Shown here: positions 55,725 to 64,000 of the stretch, in pieces
Numbering within the stretch: the first letter of the stretch is position 1
How the letters are laid out: each line of letters opens with the position of its first letter
From: Allobosea sp.
Lineage (GTDB): Bacteria; Pseudomonadota; Alphaproteobacteria; Rhizobiales; Kaistiaceae
Direction: 5' to 3'
DNA: 64,000 nt
Assembly (NCBI GenBank): GCA_017307955.1
Contig: JAFKFV010000010.1
Span: 310,001-374,000 of the forward strand
Program-made: the position numbers and the translations under genes
The notes under the pieces: generated by a model
Told to the model about the DNA's origin: nothing
The model's input: the letters and a program-made list of their open reading frames with translations, nothing else
Databases searched by the model: none

Positions 55725-56557
55725 GTGAGGCGGCACACCCGGCCATCGACACGGCCGCGACGATCGAGGCGCTGCGGAAGCGCTATGAAGAACTGAAGGC
55801 GGCCGGCGACAGCGCGGCGCCGCGCGCTTTGCCGCCGCCGACGGAGGCCGGCGCGGCGCCGCTCGCCGACAAGGACATCATCCATCGCGAGACGATCCCC
55901 GGCGGTTGGTACGCGACCTTCACGATTGCCGCCGGTCACGGGCTGAGGCTCGTCAACACATCCGGCACCGGCGGCGTCTCGCTCTTCGCCTGGAACGCCC
56001 GCGACACCAGCGAGCGCTACAACAGCGCCGATACCGTCAAGATCCAGTGGACGGCGGAGCTCAGGAAGGGCCGCGTCCTCTTCTCCGACATGGGCCGCGT
56101 GCTCTTCTCCATCGTCGAGGACACAACCGGCGCGCATGACACGATCGTCGGCGGCTCGACGCCGGCCTCCAATCTCAGGAAATATGGCCGCGCCGACCTG
56201 CGCTCGACGCGCGAGAACATGCTGCTCGCCGCCGCGAAGCATGGGCTTGGCCTCCGCGATCTCGCGCCGGTCATCAGCTTCTTCGCACCCGTCGCCGTGG
56301 GCGAGGATGGTGCGCTCGGCTGGCGCGACGGCGTCGTGAAGGCGGGCGATTTCGTCGATCTTCGCGCCGAGCTCGACCTCATCGTCGCGGTCTCCAACTG
56401 CCCGCATCCGCTGGCGCCGGATACCGCGTTCGACCCGGGGCCGGTCGAGGCGATCCTGCACCGCCTGCCCATGCCGGCCGCCGACGATCTCTGCCGCACG
56501 GCGACCGCCGAAGCCCGCCGCGGCTTCGAGAACAACGCCGCCTATGCGCTGGCCTGA
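55721..56557 (+). CDS. Urea carboxylase-associated protein 1 (carboxyguanidine deiminase type, DUF1989)
   Basis: 278 aa. DUF1989 protein: NTSGTGGVSLFAWNARDTSERYN and the later NMLLAAAKHGLGLRDLAP block are characteristic. In characterised guanidine pathways two such proteins form carboxyguanidine deiminase, which removes ammonia from carboxyguanidine to give allophanate. Together with the next gene this gives the two-subunit set. The ATG overlaps the ATPase stop. Confidence 0.87.
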   Translation: MSEAAHPAIDTAATIEALRKRYEELKAAGDSAAPRALPPPTEAGAAPLADKDIIHRETIPGGWYATFTIAAGHGLRLVNTSGTGGVSLFAWNARDTSERYNSADTVKIQWTAELRKGRVLFSDMGRVLFSIVEDTTGAHDTIVGGSTPASNLRKYGRADLRSTRENMLLAAAKHGLGLRDLAPVISFFAPVAVGEDGALGWRDGVVKAGDFVDLRAELDLIVAVSNCPHPLAPDTAFDPGPVEAILHRLPMPAADDLCRTATAEARRGFENNAAYALA

Positions 56558-56567
56558 GGGACGATCC

Positions 56568-57230
56568 ATGAACCAGCGCGCGAATTTCTCCGCCCTCCCC
56601 GTCGCCCTCGACCCGGCCAAGGCGGTTTATGACTTCACCATCCCCGCCAACCAGCCCTGGACCGGCATCGTCCGGCGCGGCCAGGTGCTGCGCATCGTCG
56701 ATGTCGAGGGCCAGCAGGCCGTCGATACGCTGTTCTATGCGCTGGCCGACACCTCCGAGCGCTACAGCGCGCAGGACACGATCCTCGAGCAGGGCGCGCC
56801 CTATGTGACGACGGGCACCCGGCTCATCTCGAATATCGGCAATGTGCTCGCAACCGTCATCGCCGATACCTGCGGCCGGCACGACACCTCGGCGGGCGCC
56901 TGTTCCTGCGAGGCGAATACGGTGCGCTTCGGTCACCACACGAAATACATGCATGCCTGCCGCGAGAACTTCATCGTCGCGATGAGCCGCCACGGCATGA
57001 CGAAGCGCGACATCGTGCCCAACATCAACTTCTTCATGAATGTGCCGATCGAGCCAGACGGGAAGCTCGCCATCGTCGACGGCGTCTCGCGGCCCGGCGA
57101 CCATGTCGACATCCTGGCGGCGATGGACGTCATCTGCGCCATCTCCAACTGTCCCCAGGTCAACAATCCCTGCAACGGCTTCAATCCGACGCCGGTGCGC
57201 GTGATGATCTTCGATCCGGCGATCGCCTGA
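56568..57230 (+). CDS. Urea carboxylase-associated protein 2 (carboxyguanidine deiminase type, DUF1989)
   Basis: 220 aa from ATG 56568, with GAGGGA upstream; an ATG at 56544 lies inside the previous gene. It has the full DUF1989 core: GQQAVDTLFYALADTSERYSA, then CGRHDTSAGACSCE and HACRENFIVAMSRHGM, which supply the metal-binding Cys/His residues of the fold. It is the likely partner subunit of the upstream protein in carboxyguanidine deimination. The carboxylase starts 4 bp after its stop. Confidence 0.88.
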   Translation: MNQRANFSALPVALDPAKAVYDFTIPANQPWTGIVRRGQVLRIVDVEGQQAVDTLFYALADTSERYSAQDTILEQGAPYVTTGTRLISNIGNVLATVIADTCGRHDTSAGACSCEANTVRFGHHTKYMHACRENFIVAMSRHGMTKRDIVPNINFFMNVPIEPDGKLAIVDGVSRPGDHVDILAAMDVICAISNCPQVNNPCNGFNPTPVRVMIFDPAIA

Positions 57231-57234
57231 CACC

Positions 57235-60200
57235 ATGTTCACAAAGGTTCTCATCGCCAACCGGGGCGAGATCGCCGGCCGGATCGTCCGGACTCTGCGC
57301 CGGATGGGCATCGCCTCCGTCGCCGTCCATTCCGAGGCCGACCGCTTCACGCGGCCGGTGCTCGATGCCGACGAGCGCGTCGCCATCGGTCCTTCGCCAG
57401 CGAAGGACAGCTATCTCAACATCGATGCCATCATCGCGGCCTGCCGGGCCACCGGCGCCGAGGCGGTGCATCCGGGCTACGGCTTCCTGTCGGAAAATGC
57501 CGGCTTCGCCGAGCGACTCGCCGCCGAAGGCATCCGCTTCATCGGGCCGCGGCCGGAGCATCTGACGGCGTTCGGGCTCAAGCATACAGCCCGCGCGCTC
57601 GCCGAGGCCTCCGGCGTGCCGCTCCTTCCCGGCAGTGGCCTGATCGGCTCGGCCGAGGAGGCGCTCGCCGCCGCGGAGACCGTCGGCTATCCGGTGATGC
57701 TGAAGAGCACCGCCGGCGGCGGCGGCATCGGCATGCAGCTCTGCCGCGACGCCGCCGAACTCGCGGCCCGCTTCGAAGCGGTACAGCGCATGGCCGGCTC
57801 GAGCTTCGGCGATGCGCGCGTCTATCTCGAGCGCTTCGTGGCGCGCGCCCGGCATGTCGAGGTGCAGATCTTCGGCGACGGCAAGGGCCGCGTGGTGGCG
57901 CTCGGCGAGCGGGACTGCTCGCTGCAGCGGCGCAACCAGAAGGTCATCGAGGAGACGCCGGCGCCCAACCTGCGCGATGCCGTGCGCACAACGCTGCACC
58001 GCGCCGCCGTCGCGCTCGGCGAGAGCGTCGCCTATGAATCGGCCGGAACGGTCGAGTTCATCTATGACGTGGCGCGCGGCGATGTCTCGTTTCTCGAGGT
58101 CAACACGCGGCTGCAGGTCGAGCATCCGGTCACCGAGGCGGTGTTCGGCATCGACCTCGTCGAGTGGATGATCCGCCAGGCGGCGGGCGAACTTGATCTG
58201 CCGGCGCAGGAAAAGCTGGTGCCGCGCGGCGCCGCGATCGAGGCGCGGCTCTATGCCGAGAACCCGCAGGCGGATTTCCGGCCCTCGACCGGGCTGCTCA
58301 CCGAGGTCCGGTTTCCGGAGGATGTGCGGGTCGATCGCTGGATCGAGACCGGCACCGAGGTGACGCCCTATTACGATCCGCTGCTGGCCAAGGTGATCGT
58401 CGCGGCGCCGGACCGCGCGACGGCGATCGACCGGCTGGAAACGGCCCTCGCCGCCTCGGCGGTCTATGGCATCGAGACCAATCTCGACTATCTCGGCGCA
58501 ATCGCGCGATCGGACGTGTTCCGCAGCGGCGACGTCTCGACGGCGGCGCTCAGGACCCTCCCCTTCGAGCCCCGCGCCATCGAGGTGATCAGCCCGGGCG
58601 CGCAGACCAGCGTGCAGGACTGGCCGGGCCGCCTCGGCCTCTGGAATGTCGGCGTGCCGCCATCGGGGCCGATGGACAGCCGCTCGCACCGGCTCGCCAA
58701 CCGCATCGTCGGCAATGACGAGCGGGCGGCGGCGCTGGAGATGACCGTCGCCGGGCCGGTGCTGCGCTTCCACCACGCCGCCGTCATCGCCGTCACCGGG
58801 GCCGACATGGCGCCGAGGCTGGATGGAGCGCCGATCCCGGCCTTCGAGCCGGTCGCGGTTTCGGCCGGGGCGGTATTGACCTTCGGGCCGGTGGCCGGTC
58901 CCGGCCAGCGCGCTTACCTCGCGGTGCGTGGCGGCATCGACGCGCCGCTCTTTCTCGGCTCGCGGGCGAATTTCAGCCTCGGCCGCTTCGGCGGCCATGC
59001 CACCGGCACGCTCGTCGCCGGCGACGTGCTCAAGATCGGCGATCAGGCGGTGGCCGAGCCCGAGGTGGTTCCGAGCGGCGAGCGTCCCGAACTCGCGCGC
59101 GAATGGGTGATCGGCGTCCGCTCCGGCCCGCATGGCGCGCCGGACTTCTTCACGGGCGACGACATCGCAGCGCTGTTCTCGGCCCGCTACGAGGTGCATT
59201 TCAACTCCTCGCGCACCGGCGTCCGCCTGATCGGGCCGCAGCCGACATGGGCGCGCGCCGATGGCGGCGAAGCGGGGCTGCATCCTTCCAACATCCACGA
59301 CAACGCCTATGCCATCGGCGCCATCGACTTCACCGGCGACATGCCGATCATCCTCGGCCCCGACGGCCCCAGCCTCGGCGGCTTCGTCTGCCCGGCGGTG
59401 ATCGCGCGCGACGAGCTCTGGAAGATGGGCCAGTTGAAGCCGGGCGACGGGGTGAGATTTGTCGAGGCGGACGAATCCCCGCGGCGGATGCACGCGGTCG
59501 AAGGAAGTCCCCCACCCCGACCCTCCCCCGCAAGGGGGGAGGGAGAGGAGCCCTCACCCTCGCCCTTCCCGGCCTCCCGGCAGGAGCGGGACCTCGAGGC
59601 CGGCACGACCGCACTCCCTCCCCCCTTGCGGGGGAGGGCTGGGGTGGGGGACTTGCTGGCATCGGTCGGTCGCGGCGGGCAGACCGCCCCCGCCTCGCCG
59701 ATCCTTGCCACCCGCGACGATGGCCCGGTGCGGGTCGTCTACCGGCGGGCGGGAGACGACAATCTGCTTGTCGAGTTCGGGCCGATGGCGCTCGACATCG
59801 CGCTCCGCCTGCGCGTGCATCTCATGATGGAGGCGGTGTCGGCGGCGCGGCTTCCCGGCATCATCGACCTGACGCCCGGCATCCGCTCGCTGCAGGTGCA
59901 TTTCGACGGCTCGAGCCTTTCCATGGGCCGTCTCATCGATGCGCTGCAGGCGATCGAGGCCGCGCTTCCCCCGGTCGACGACGTGACCGTGCCGTCGCGC
60001 ATCGTGCATCTGCCCCTCTCGTGGAACGATCCGTCGGTCCAGCTGGCGATGCGGAAATATCAGGAGCTGGTGCGGCCGGATGCGCCGTGGTGTCCGTCGA
60101 ACATCGAGTTCATCCGGCGCATCAATGGTCTCGACACGATCGACGATGTGAAGCGCATCGTGTTCGACGCGGAGTATCTCGTGCTCGGGCTCGGCGACGT

Positions 60201-60948
60201 CTATCTCGGCGCGCCGGTTGCGACACCGCTCGATCCACGCCACCGCCTGGTGACGACCAAATACAATCCGGCCCGCACCTGGACGCCGGAAAACGCGGTC
60301 GGCATCGGCGGCGCCTATCTCTGCGTCTACGGCATGGAGGGACCGGGCGGCTACCAGCTGTTCGGGCGCACGATCCAGATGTGGAATGCCTGGCGACAGA
60401 CGCCGGAGTTCACGCCCGGCCATCCCTGGCTGCTGCGCTTCTTCGACCGCATCCGCTTCTTCGAAGTCAGCGAGGCCGAGCTCGCGGAGGCGCGGGCCGC
60501 CTTCCCGCATGGACGCTATCCGGTGCGGATCGAGGAGACGCGGTTCTCCCATGCCGACTATGCGCGGTCGCTCGCCGACAATGCCGAGGGCATCGCAGCC
60601 TTCAAGGCGCGGCAGCAGGCGGCCTTCGAGGCCGAGCGGCTGGACTGGAAGGCGCGCGGTCTCGACAGCTTCGTCAGCGACGATGGCGGGCCGGCGGCCG
60701 AGAGTGACACCGACATTCCGGAAGGCCAGCAGGCCGTGGCCGCGCATATGACCGGCAATGTCTGGAAGATACTGGTGGATGAAGGCGCGATGGTGGAAGC
60801 CGGCCAGCCGGTCGTCATCGTCGAATCGATGAAGATGGAAATGGAAATCGCGACGCCCGTGGCGGGCCGTGTCGCCGGCCTGCGCTGTCAGGTCGGCCGG
60901 ACGGTGCGCGCCGGCGATATCGTCGCGCTGATTGAAGGAGCCCCGTGA
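57235..60948 (+). CDS. Biotin-dependent guanidine/urea carboxylase
   Basis: 1237 aa, about 40-50 residues longer than usual. Domains in order: biotin carboxylase (about 1-445; FTKVLIANRGEIAGRIVR, ATP-grasp STAGGGGIGMQ), KipA-like carboxyltransferase half (from about 450; SVQDWPGRLGLWNVG), an inserted repeat-derived segment (757-806), KipI-like half (from about 828), a linker, and the biotin carrier domain with ESMKME, biotinylated Lys1200. The riboswitch and paired deiminase genes argue for guanidine rather than urea as substrate. The reading frame is intact across the insertion. Confidence 0.92.
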   Translation: MFTKVLIANRGEIAGRIVRTLRRMGIASVAVHSEADRFTRPVLDADERVAIGPSPAKDSYLNIDAIIAACRATGAEAVHPGYGFLSENAGFAERLAAEGIRFIGPRPEHLTAFGLKHTARALAEASGVPLLPGSGLIGSAEEALAAAETVGYPVMLKSTAGGGGIGMQLCRDAAELAARFEAVQRMAGSSFGDARVYLERFVARARHVEVQIFGDGKGRVVALGERDCSLQRRNQKVIEETPAPNLRDAVRTTLHRAAVALGESVAYESAGTVEFIYDVARGDVSFLEVNTRLQVEHPVTEAVFGIDLVEWMIRQAAGELDLPAQEKLVPRGAAIEARLYAENPQADFRPSTGLLTEVRFPEDVRVDRWIETGTEVTPYYDPLLAKVIVAAPDRATAIDRLETALAASAVYGIETNLDYLGAIARSDVFRSGDVSTAALRTLPFEPRAIEVISPGAQTSVQDWPGRLGLWNVGVPPSGPMDSRSHRLANRIVGNDERAAALEMTVAGPVLRFHHAAVIAVTGADMAPRLDGAPIPAFEPVAVSAGAVLTFGPVAGPGQRAYLAVRGGIDAPLFLGSRANFSLGRFGGHATGTLVAGDVLKIGDQAVAEPEVVPSGERPELAREWVIGVRSGPHGAPDFFTGDDIAALFSARYEVHFNSSRTGVRLIGPQPTWARADGGEAGLHPSNIHDNAYAIGAIDFTGDMPIILGPDGPSLGGFVCPAVIARDELWKMGQLKPGDGVRFVEADESPRRMHAVEGSPPPRPSPARGEGEEPSPSPFPASRQERDLEAGTTALPPPLRGRAGVGDLLASVGRGGQTAPASPILATRDDGPVRVVYRRAGDDNLLVEFGPMALDIALRLRVHLMMEAVSAARLPGIIDLTPGIRSLQVHFDGSSLSMGRLIDALQAIEAALPPVDDVTVPSRIVHLPLSWNDPSVQLAMRKYQELVRPDAPWCPSNIEFIRRINGLDTIDDVKRIVFDAEYLVLGLGDVYLGAPVATPLDPRHRLVTTKYNPARTWTPENAVGIGGAYLCVYGMEGPGGYQLFGRTIQMWNAWRQTPEFTPGHPWLLRFFDRIRFFEVSEAELAEARAAFPHGRYPVRIEETRFSHADYARSLADNAEGIAAFKARQQAAFEAERLDWKARGLDSFVSDDGGPAAESDTDIPEGQQAVAAHMTGNVWKILVDEGAMVEAGQPVVIVESMKMEMEIATPVAGRVAGLRCQVGRTVRAGDIVALIEGAP
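59505..59654 (+). repeat. 150-bp palindromic element inserted in frame in the carboxylase gene
   Basis: The ends are 31-bp inverted repeats, AAGTCCCCCACCCC... at 59505 and its complement ending at 59654, differing at two positions. The inner palindromic core at 59521-59543 is identical to 53744-53766 and occurs again inverted at 59616-59638. The element is exactly 50 codons long, keeps the frame open, and encodes a Pro/Arg/Gly-rich segment. Confidence 0.85.
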
Positions 60949-62759
60949 TGCTGCCGACCTTCCTCGATATCGCGACGCTCGCCGAGGGCTATCGCAGCGG
61001 CGCCTTCACGCCGGTCGATGTCATCCGCGCCGTGATCGGGCGCATCGAAGCCTGGCCGGACCGCGCCGTCTGGATTTCCCGCTTCGACGACGCCGCGCTG
61101 ATCGCGGCGGCGGAAGCCCTCGTCGCGGCAGGAGCGCCGACCGACGATCAGCCGCTCTGGGGCATTCCCTTCGCGGTCAAGGACAATATCGACGTCGCCG
61201 GCCTCGATACGACCGCCGCCTGCCCGGCCTTCGCCTATCGGCCCGACCGCGACGCGACGGTGATTGCGCGGCTGAAGGCGGCGGGCGCCCTCGTTATCGG
61301 CAAGACCAATCTCGATCAGTTCGCGACCGGCCTCAACGGCACGCGCTCGCCCTATGGCGCGCCCCGCTCCGTCTTCAACGAGGCCTATGTCTCGGGCGGT
61401 TCGTCGTCCGGCTCGGCGGTCGCCGTCGCCTCGGGACAGGTCGCCTTCGCGCTCGGCACCGACACCGCCGGCTCGGGCCGCATTCCGGCAGCCTTCAACA
61501 ATCTCGTCGGCGTGAAGCCCTCGCGCGGCATGCTCTCGGGCAAGGGGCTCGTGCCGGCCTGCCGCAGCCTCGATTGCATCACCGTCATGGCCGGGACGGC
61601 GGGCGACGCCGATCTCGTGCGCCGCGTCGCGGCCGGCTTCGACGCGGCCGATCCCTATTCGCGCGACCTGCCGGCTGCCACGCTGCCGGCCGGCGGCTTC
61701 CGCTTTGGCGTCCTCGATGCCGAGGAGCGCGAGTTCTTCGGCGACGCGGCGACCGAGGCGCTCTATGACGCGGCGATCGCCCGGCTCGAGGCGCTCGGCG
61801 GCACGGCGGTTCCGATCGACTATGCCCCCTTCCGCGAATGCGCCGCCCTCCTCTATGGCGGCCCCTTCGTCGCGGAACGCCTCGCGGCGATCGAGCGCTT
61901 CGTCGACGACCACGCCGCGGCGATGGATCCGACCGTGCGCACGATCGTCGAGGGCGCGCGCGCCTATTCGGCGGTCGACGCCTTCCGCGGGCAGTACCGG
62001 CTCGAGGAACTGCGCAAGCTCACCGACGCGGAATGGGCGAGCATGGACGTATTGCTGCTGCCGACCGCGCCGACGGCCTACACGGTCGAGGCGATGACGG
62101 CGGATCCGATCCGCCTCAACTCCAATCTCGGCCGCTACACCAATTTCGTGAACCTGCTCGACTGCAGCGCCATTGCCATTCCGGCCGGCTTCCGGCCGGA
62201 CGGCATGCCGGGCGGCGTGACGCTGATCGGGCCGGCCTTCGCCGATGCGGCGCTGGCGGAGCTCGGCGACCGGCTGCACCGCGCGATGCCATTCGGCATG
62301 GGCCGTGACACGGCAGCCGCGCTGCCGGAAGCGAGCCGGATCGCGGCGCCCGCCGAGAATCTCCTGCCGGTCGTCGTGGTCGGGGCGCATCTTTCGGGCA
62401 TGCCGCTCAATCCGCAGCTCACCACCGCCGGCGGAAAGCTGCTGAAGACCTGCCGCACCGCCGCCGACTACCGGCTCTATGTGCTGCCGGACACCGTACC
62501 GCCGAAGCCGGGCCTCATCCGCGATCCGGACTTCCTTGGCGAGGGTCTCGCAGTCGAGGTCTGGGGACTGTCGCCGGCCGCTTTCGGCGCCTTCGTCAAC
62601 GCCATCCCCGCGCCGCTCGGCGTCGGCAAGGTGATGCTCGACGACGGGACAGAGGCGACCGGCTTCCTCTGCGAGCCCTATGCCGTCAAGGGCGCGCGCG
62701 AGATCACGGCGCTCGGCGGCTGGCGCGCCTATATCGCGGAGAAGACGGCGATCGCCTGA
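60948..62759 (+). CDS. atzF: Allophanate hydrolase
   Basis: 603 aa from ATG 60948, overlapping the carboxylase stop by 1 bp. It hydrolyses allophanate to two ammonia and two CO2, the last step of the pathway. The amidase triad is Lys78 (PFAVKDN), Ser152 (GGSSSGS) and Ser176 (GTDTAGSGR). After the amidase domain (about 1-455) a C-terminal AHD domain (about 465-600) follows, as in full-length AtzF, so it can complete the decarboxylation. It ends the operon. Confidence 0.95.
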   Translation: MLPTFLDIATLAEGYRSGAFTPVDVIRAVIGRIEAWPDRAVWISRFDDAALIAAAEALVAAGAPTDDQPLWGIPFAVKDNIDVAGLDTTAACPAFAYRPDRDATVIARLKAAGALVIGKTNLDQFATGLNGTRSPYGAPRSVFNEAYVSGGSSSGSAVAVASGQVAFALGTDTAGSGRIPAAFNNLVGVKPSRGMLSGKGLVPACRSLDCITVMAGTAGDADLVRRVAAGFDAADPYSRDLPAATLPAGGFRFGVLDAEEREFFGDAATEALYDAAIARLEALGGTAVPIDYAPFRECAALLYGGPFVAERLAAIERFVDDHAAAMDPTVRTIVEGARAYSAVDAFRGQYRLEELRKLTDAEWASMDVLLLPTAPTAYTVEAMTADPIRLNSNLGRYTNFVNLLDCSAIAIPAGFRPDGMPGGVTLIGPAFADAALAELGDRLHRAMPFGMGRDTAAALPEASRIAAPAENLLPVVVVGAHLSGMPLNPQLTTAGGKLLKTCRTAADYRLYVLPDTVPPKPGLIRDPDFLGEGLAVEVWGLSPAAFGAFVNAIPAPLGVGKVMLDDGTEATGFLCEPYAVKGAREITALGGWRAYIAEKTAIA

Positions 62760-62837
62760 CAATCGCCGGATGGCTTGATCGAAATCGGGTCTGCGGCCGC
62801 CGATTGCGGTATGTTTCGCCGTGATCGGAGAAAAGCC

Positions 62838-64000
62838 ATGGACTCGGATCTGGCTCTGAGGCTGGCGCTGGCTCTCGGCATCGGCCTCGTCGTCGGCCTC
62901 GAACGCGGCTGGCGGGAGCGGGAAGCCTCGCCGGGCAGCCGGACGGCGGGCCTCCGCACCTATGCGCTTGCCGGTCTCCTCGGCGGCATCGTGGCGGCGG
63001 TCGCGCGGGCGGTCGAGGCGCCCGTGCTGATCGGCTTCGGCTTTGTCGGCTTCATCGCCATCTTCGCCTGGTTCAAGCGCGACGAGAGCCTCGCCGACCG
63101 CGATTTCAGCGTCACCGGCACCGTCGCCGCGATGCTCGTCTTCATGCTCGGCGTCCTCAGCGTCGCCGGCAACCGCGAGATCGCCGCCGCCGGCGGCATC
63201 GCCACCGCCGCCCTGCTCGCGGCGCGGGAATGGCTGCATGCGCTGGTGGCGCGCATCACCTGGGCCGAGATGCGGTCGAGCCTGCTTCTTCTCGCGATGA
63301 CCGTCATTGTGCTGCCGCTGCTGCCCGATCGCGCGCTCGATCCGCTCGGCGCGCTCAATCCGCGCGCGATCTGGACGCTGACCATCCTCATCGCCGGCCT
63401 TTCCTATGCCGGCTATCTCGGCATGCGCATTCTCGGCCCCTCGCGCGGCGTGCTGGTGGCGGCGCTGACCGGCGGCATGGTTTCGTCCACGGCCGTGACG
63501 GTCGCCTTCGCGCGACGATCGGCGGAGGGCGAGGATGGCAAGCTGCTCGCGGCCGGCGCGGCCGCCGCCGGCGCCGTCTCCGTCAGCCGCGTGCTGGTCG
63601 TCGCCACGGTGATCCAGCCGGCGCTCGGACCGCTCCTCGCCAGCTTTGCCGTTCCGGCGGCGCTTGTTCTGGCCGCGCCGGCCGTGCGGCTGGCCTTCAG
63701 GCGCGCGCCGGCCGGCGAAGGCGGCGTCACGCTCGGGAACCCATTCGAGCTGCTGCCCGTTCTCGGATTTGCGGCCCTTCTCGCCGGTGTCGGCCTCGTC
63801 GCGGCCTTTGTCAGCCAGCGCTTCGGAGCCGCCGGCCTCTATCCACTCGGGGCGCTGTCAGGACTGGCGGATGTCGATGCCTTCACTCTCTCCACCGCCC
63901 GGCTCGCCGGACAGTCGATCGGCATCGCCGAAGCGGGCTATGCGATCCTCATCTGCGCCGGTGTCAACGCGTTGGCCCGCGCGGGCTACGGCGCCACGGT
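62838..64000 (+). CDS. MgtC/DUF4010 family membrane protein, truncated by window end
   Basis: At least 387 aa; the frame is open to the right edge. N-terminal MgtC/SapB-like part (ALALGIGLVVGLERGWRERE, then RTAGLRTYALAGLLGG) is followed by many membrane helices of DUF4010 (LTGGMVSSTAVTVAFARRS). Function unknown; MgtC relatives influence magnesium and phosphate homeostasis. It lies 78 bp after atzF on the same strand but its role is not linked to guanidine by sequence. Confidence 0.86.
   Translation, partial: MDSDLALRLALALGIGLVVGLERGWREREASPGSRTAGLRTYALAGLLGGIVAAVARAVEAPVLIGFGFVGFIAIFAWFKRDESLADRDFSVTGTVAAMLVFMLGVLSVAGNREIAAAGGIATAALLAAREWLHALVARITWAEMRSSLLLLAMTVIVLPLLPDRALDPLGALNPRAIWTLTILIAGLSYAGYLGMRILGPSRGVLVAALTGGMVSSTAVTVAFARRSAEGEDGKLLAAGAAAAGAVSVSRVLVVATVIQPALGPLLASFAVPAALVLAAPAVRLAFRRAPAGEGGVTLGNPFELLPVLGFAALLAGVGLVAAFVSQRFGAAGLYPLGALSGLADVDAFTLSTARLAGQSIGIAEAGYAILICAGVNALARAGYGAT

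Noticed and set aside
57181..59493. 770-codon minus-strand open frame opposite the carboxylase
   Set aside because: It mirrors codon bias of the intact carboxylase gene; the product has no recognisable domain.
57235..60948. Frameshift or pseudogene in the carboxylase caused by the repeat
   Set aside because: The element is a multiple of three, the frame is open on both sides, and the downstream KipI-like and biotin carrier domains are intact in the same frame.

Overview
The window is a high-GC, densely coded stretch of chromosome from an alphaproteobacterium, most likely of the Hyphomicrobiales (Rhizobiales). Supporting signs are a Rhizobiales-type porin, the trpE/G/D/C-moaC-moeA order, an ECF sigma factor with a ChrR-type anti-sigma factor, an Atm1-like ABC exporter next to psd-pssA, and GC-rich palindromic repeats. 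I cannot fix the genus from sequence alone. No tRNA, rRNA, CRISPR array, transposase or prophage gene was seen.

Layout. 1-5560: end of trpE, then trpG, trpD, trpC, a GNAT gene, moaC, moeA and a small unknown gene, mostly with overlapping ends. 5625-13871 (minus strand): an EEP-family hydrolase, a cytosine deaminase-like amidohydrolase, a small secreted protein, an RND efflux pump with its periplasmic adaptor, and an ExoY-like sugar transferase. 14723-22059: a porin, then a lipid/oxidative-stress cluster built around a sigma factor (RpoE type) and ChrR anti-sigma factor, with DUF2177, DUF1295, FAD oxidoreductase, DUF1365 and CFA-synthase-like genes. 22293-38416: mostly housekeeping genes (YjhX-like, chorismate mutase, gatCA, dinB, a cupin regulator, eno, ppx, rlmE, an MFS exporter, a CysS-like fragment, cimA, a LOG protein, a LysM protein and an Atm1-like exporter). 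38493-42040: psd, pssA, a tryptophan-halogenase-like flavoenzyme and an unknown protein. 42168-52328: a minus-strand glycoside operon (two GH4 enzymes and a peptide-type ABC importer) with a divergent AraC regulator.

52404-62759 is the most interesting region. It is a complete guanidine assimilation operon: ABC importer (binding protein, permease, ATPase), two urea-carboxylase-associated (carboxyguanidine deiminase type) proteins, a biotin-dependent guanidine/urea carboxylase and allophanate hydrolase. Its leader carries a textbook sigma-54 promoter, a guanidine-I (ykkC) riboswitch, and a set of mutually exclusive helices that can sequester or release the ribosome binding site of the first gene. 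This suggests dual control by nitrogen status and by guanidine.

The same operon has been invaded twice by GC-rich palindromic repeats. One copy sits between the binding-protein and permease genes, where it seems to have displaced the permease start and carries two long C tracts. The other is a 150-bp element inserted in frame inside the carboxylase gene, adding about 50 residues between two domains. The window ends inside a MgtC/DUF4010 membrane protein gene.
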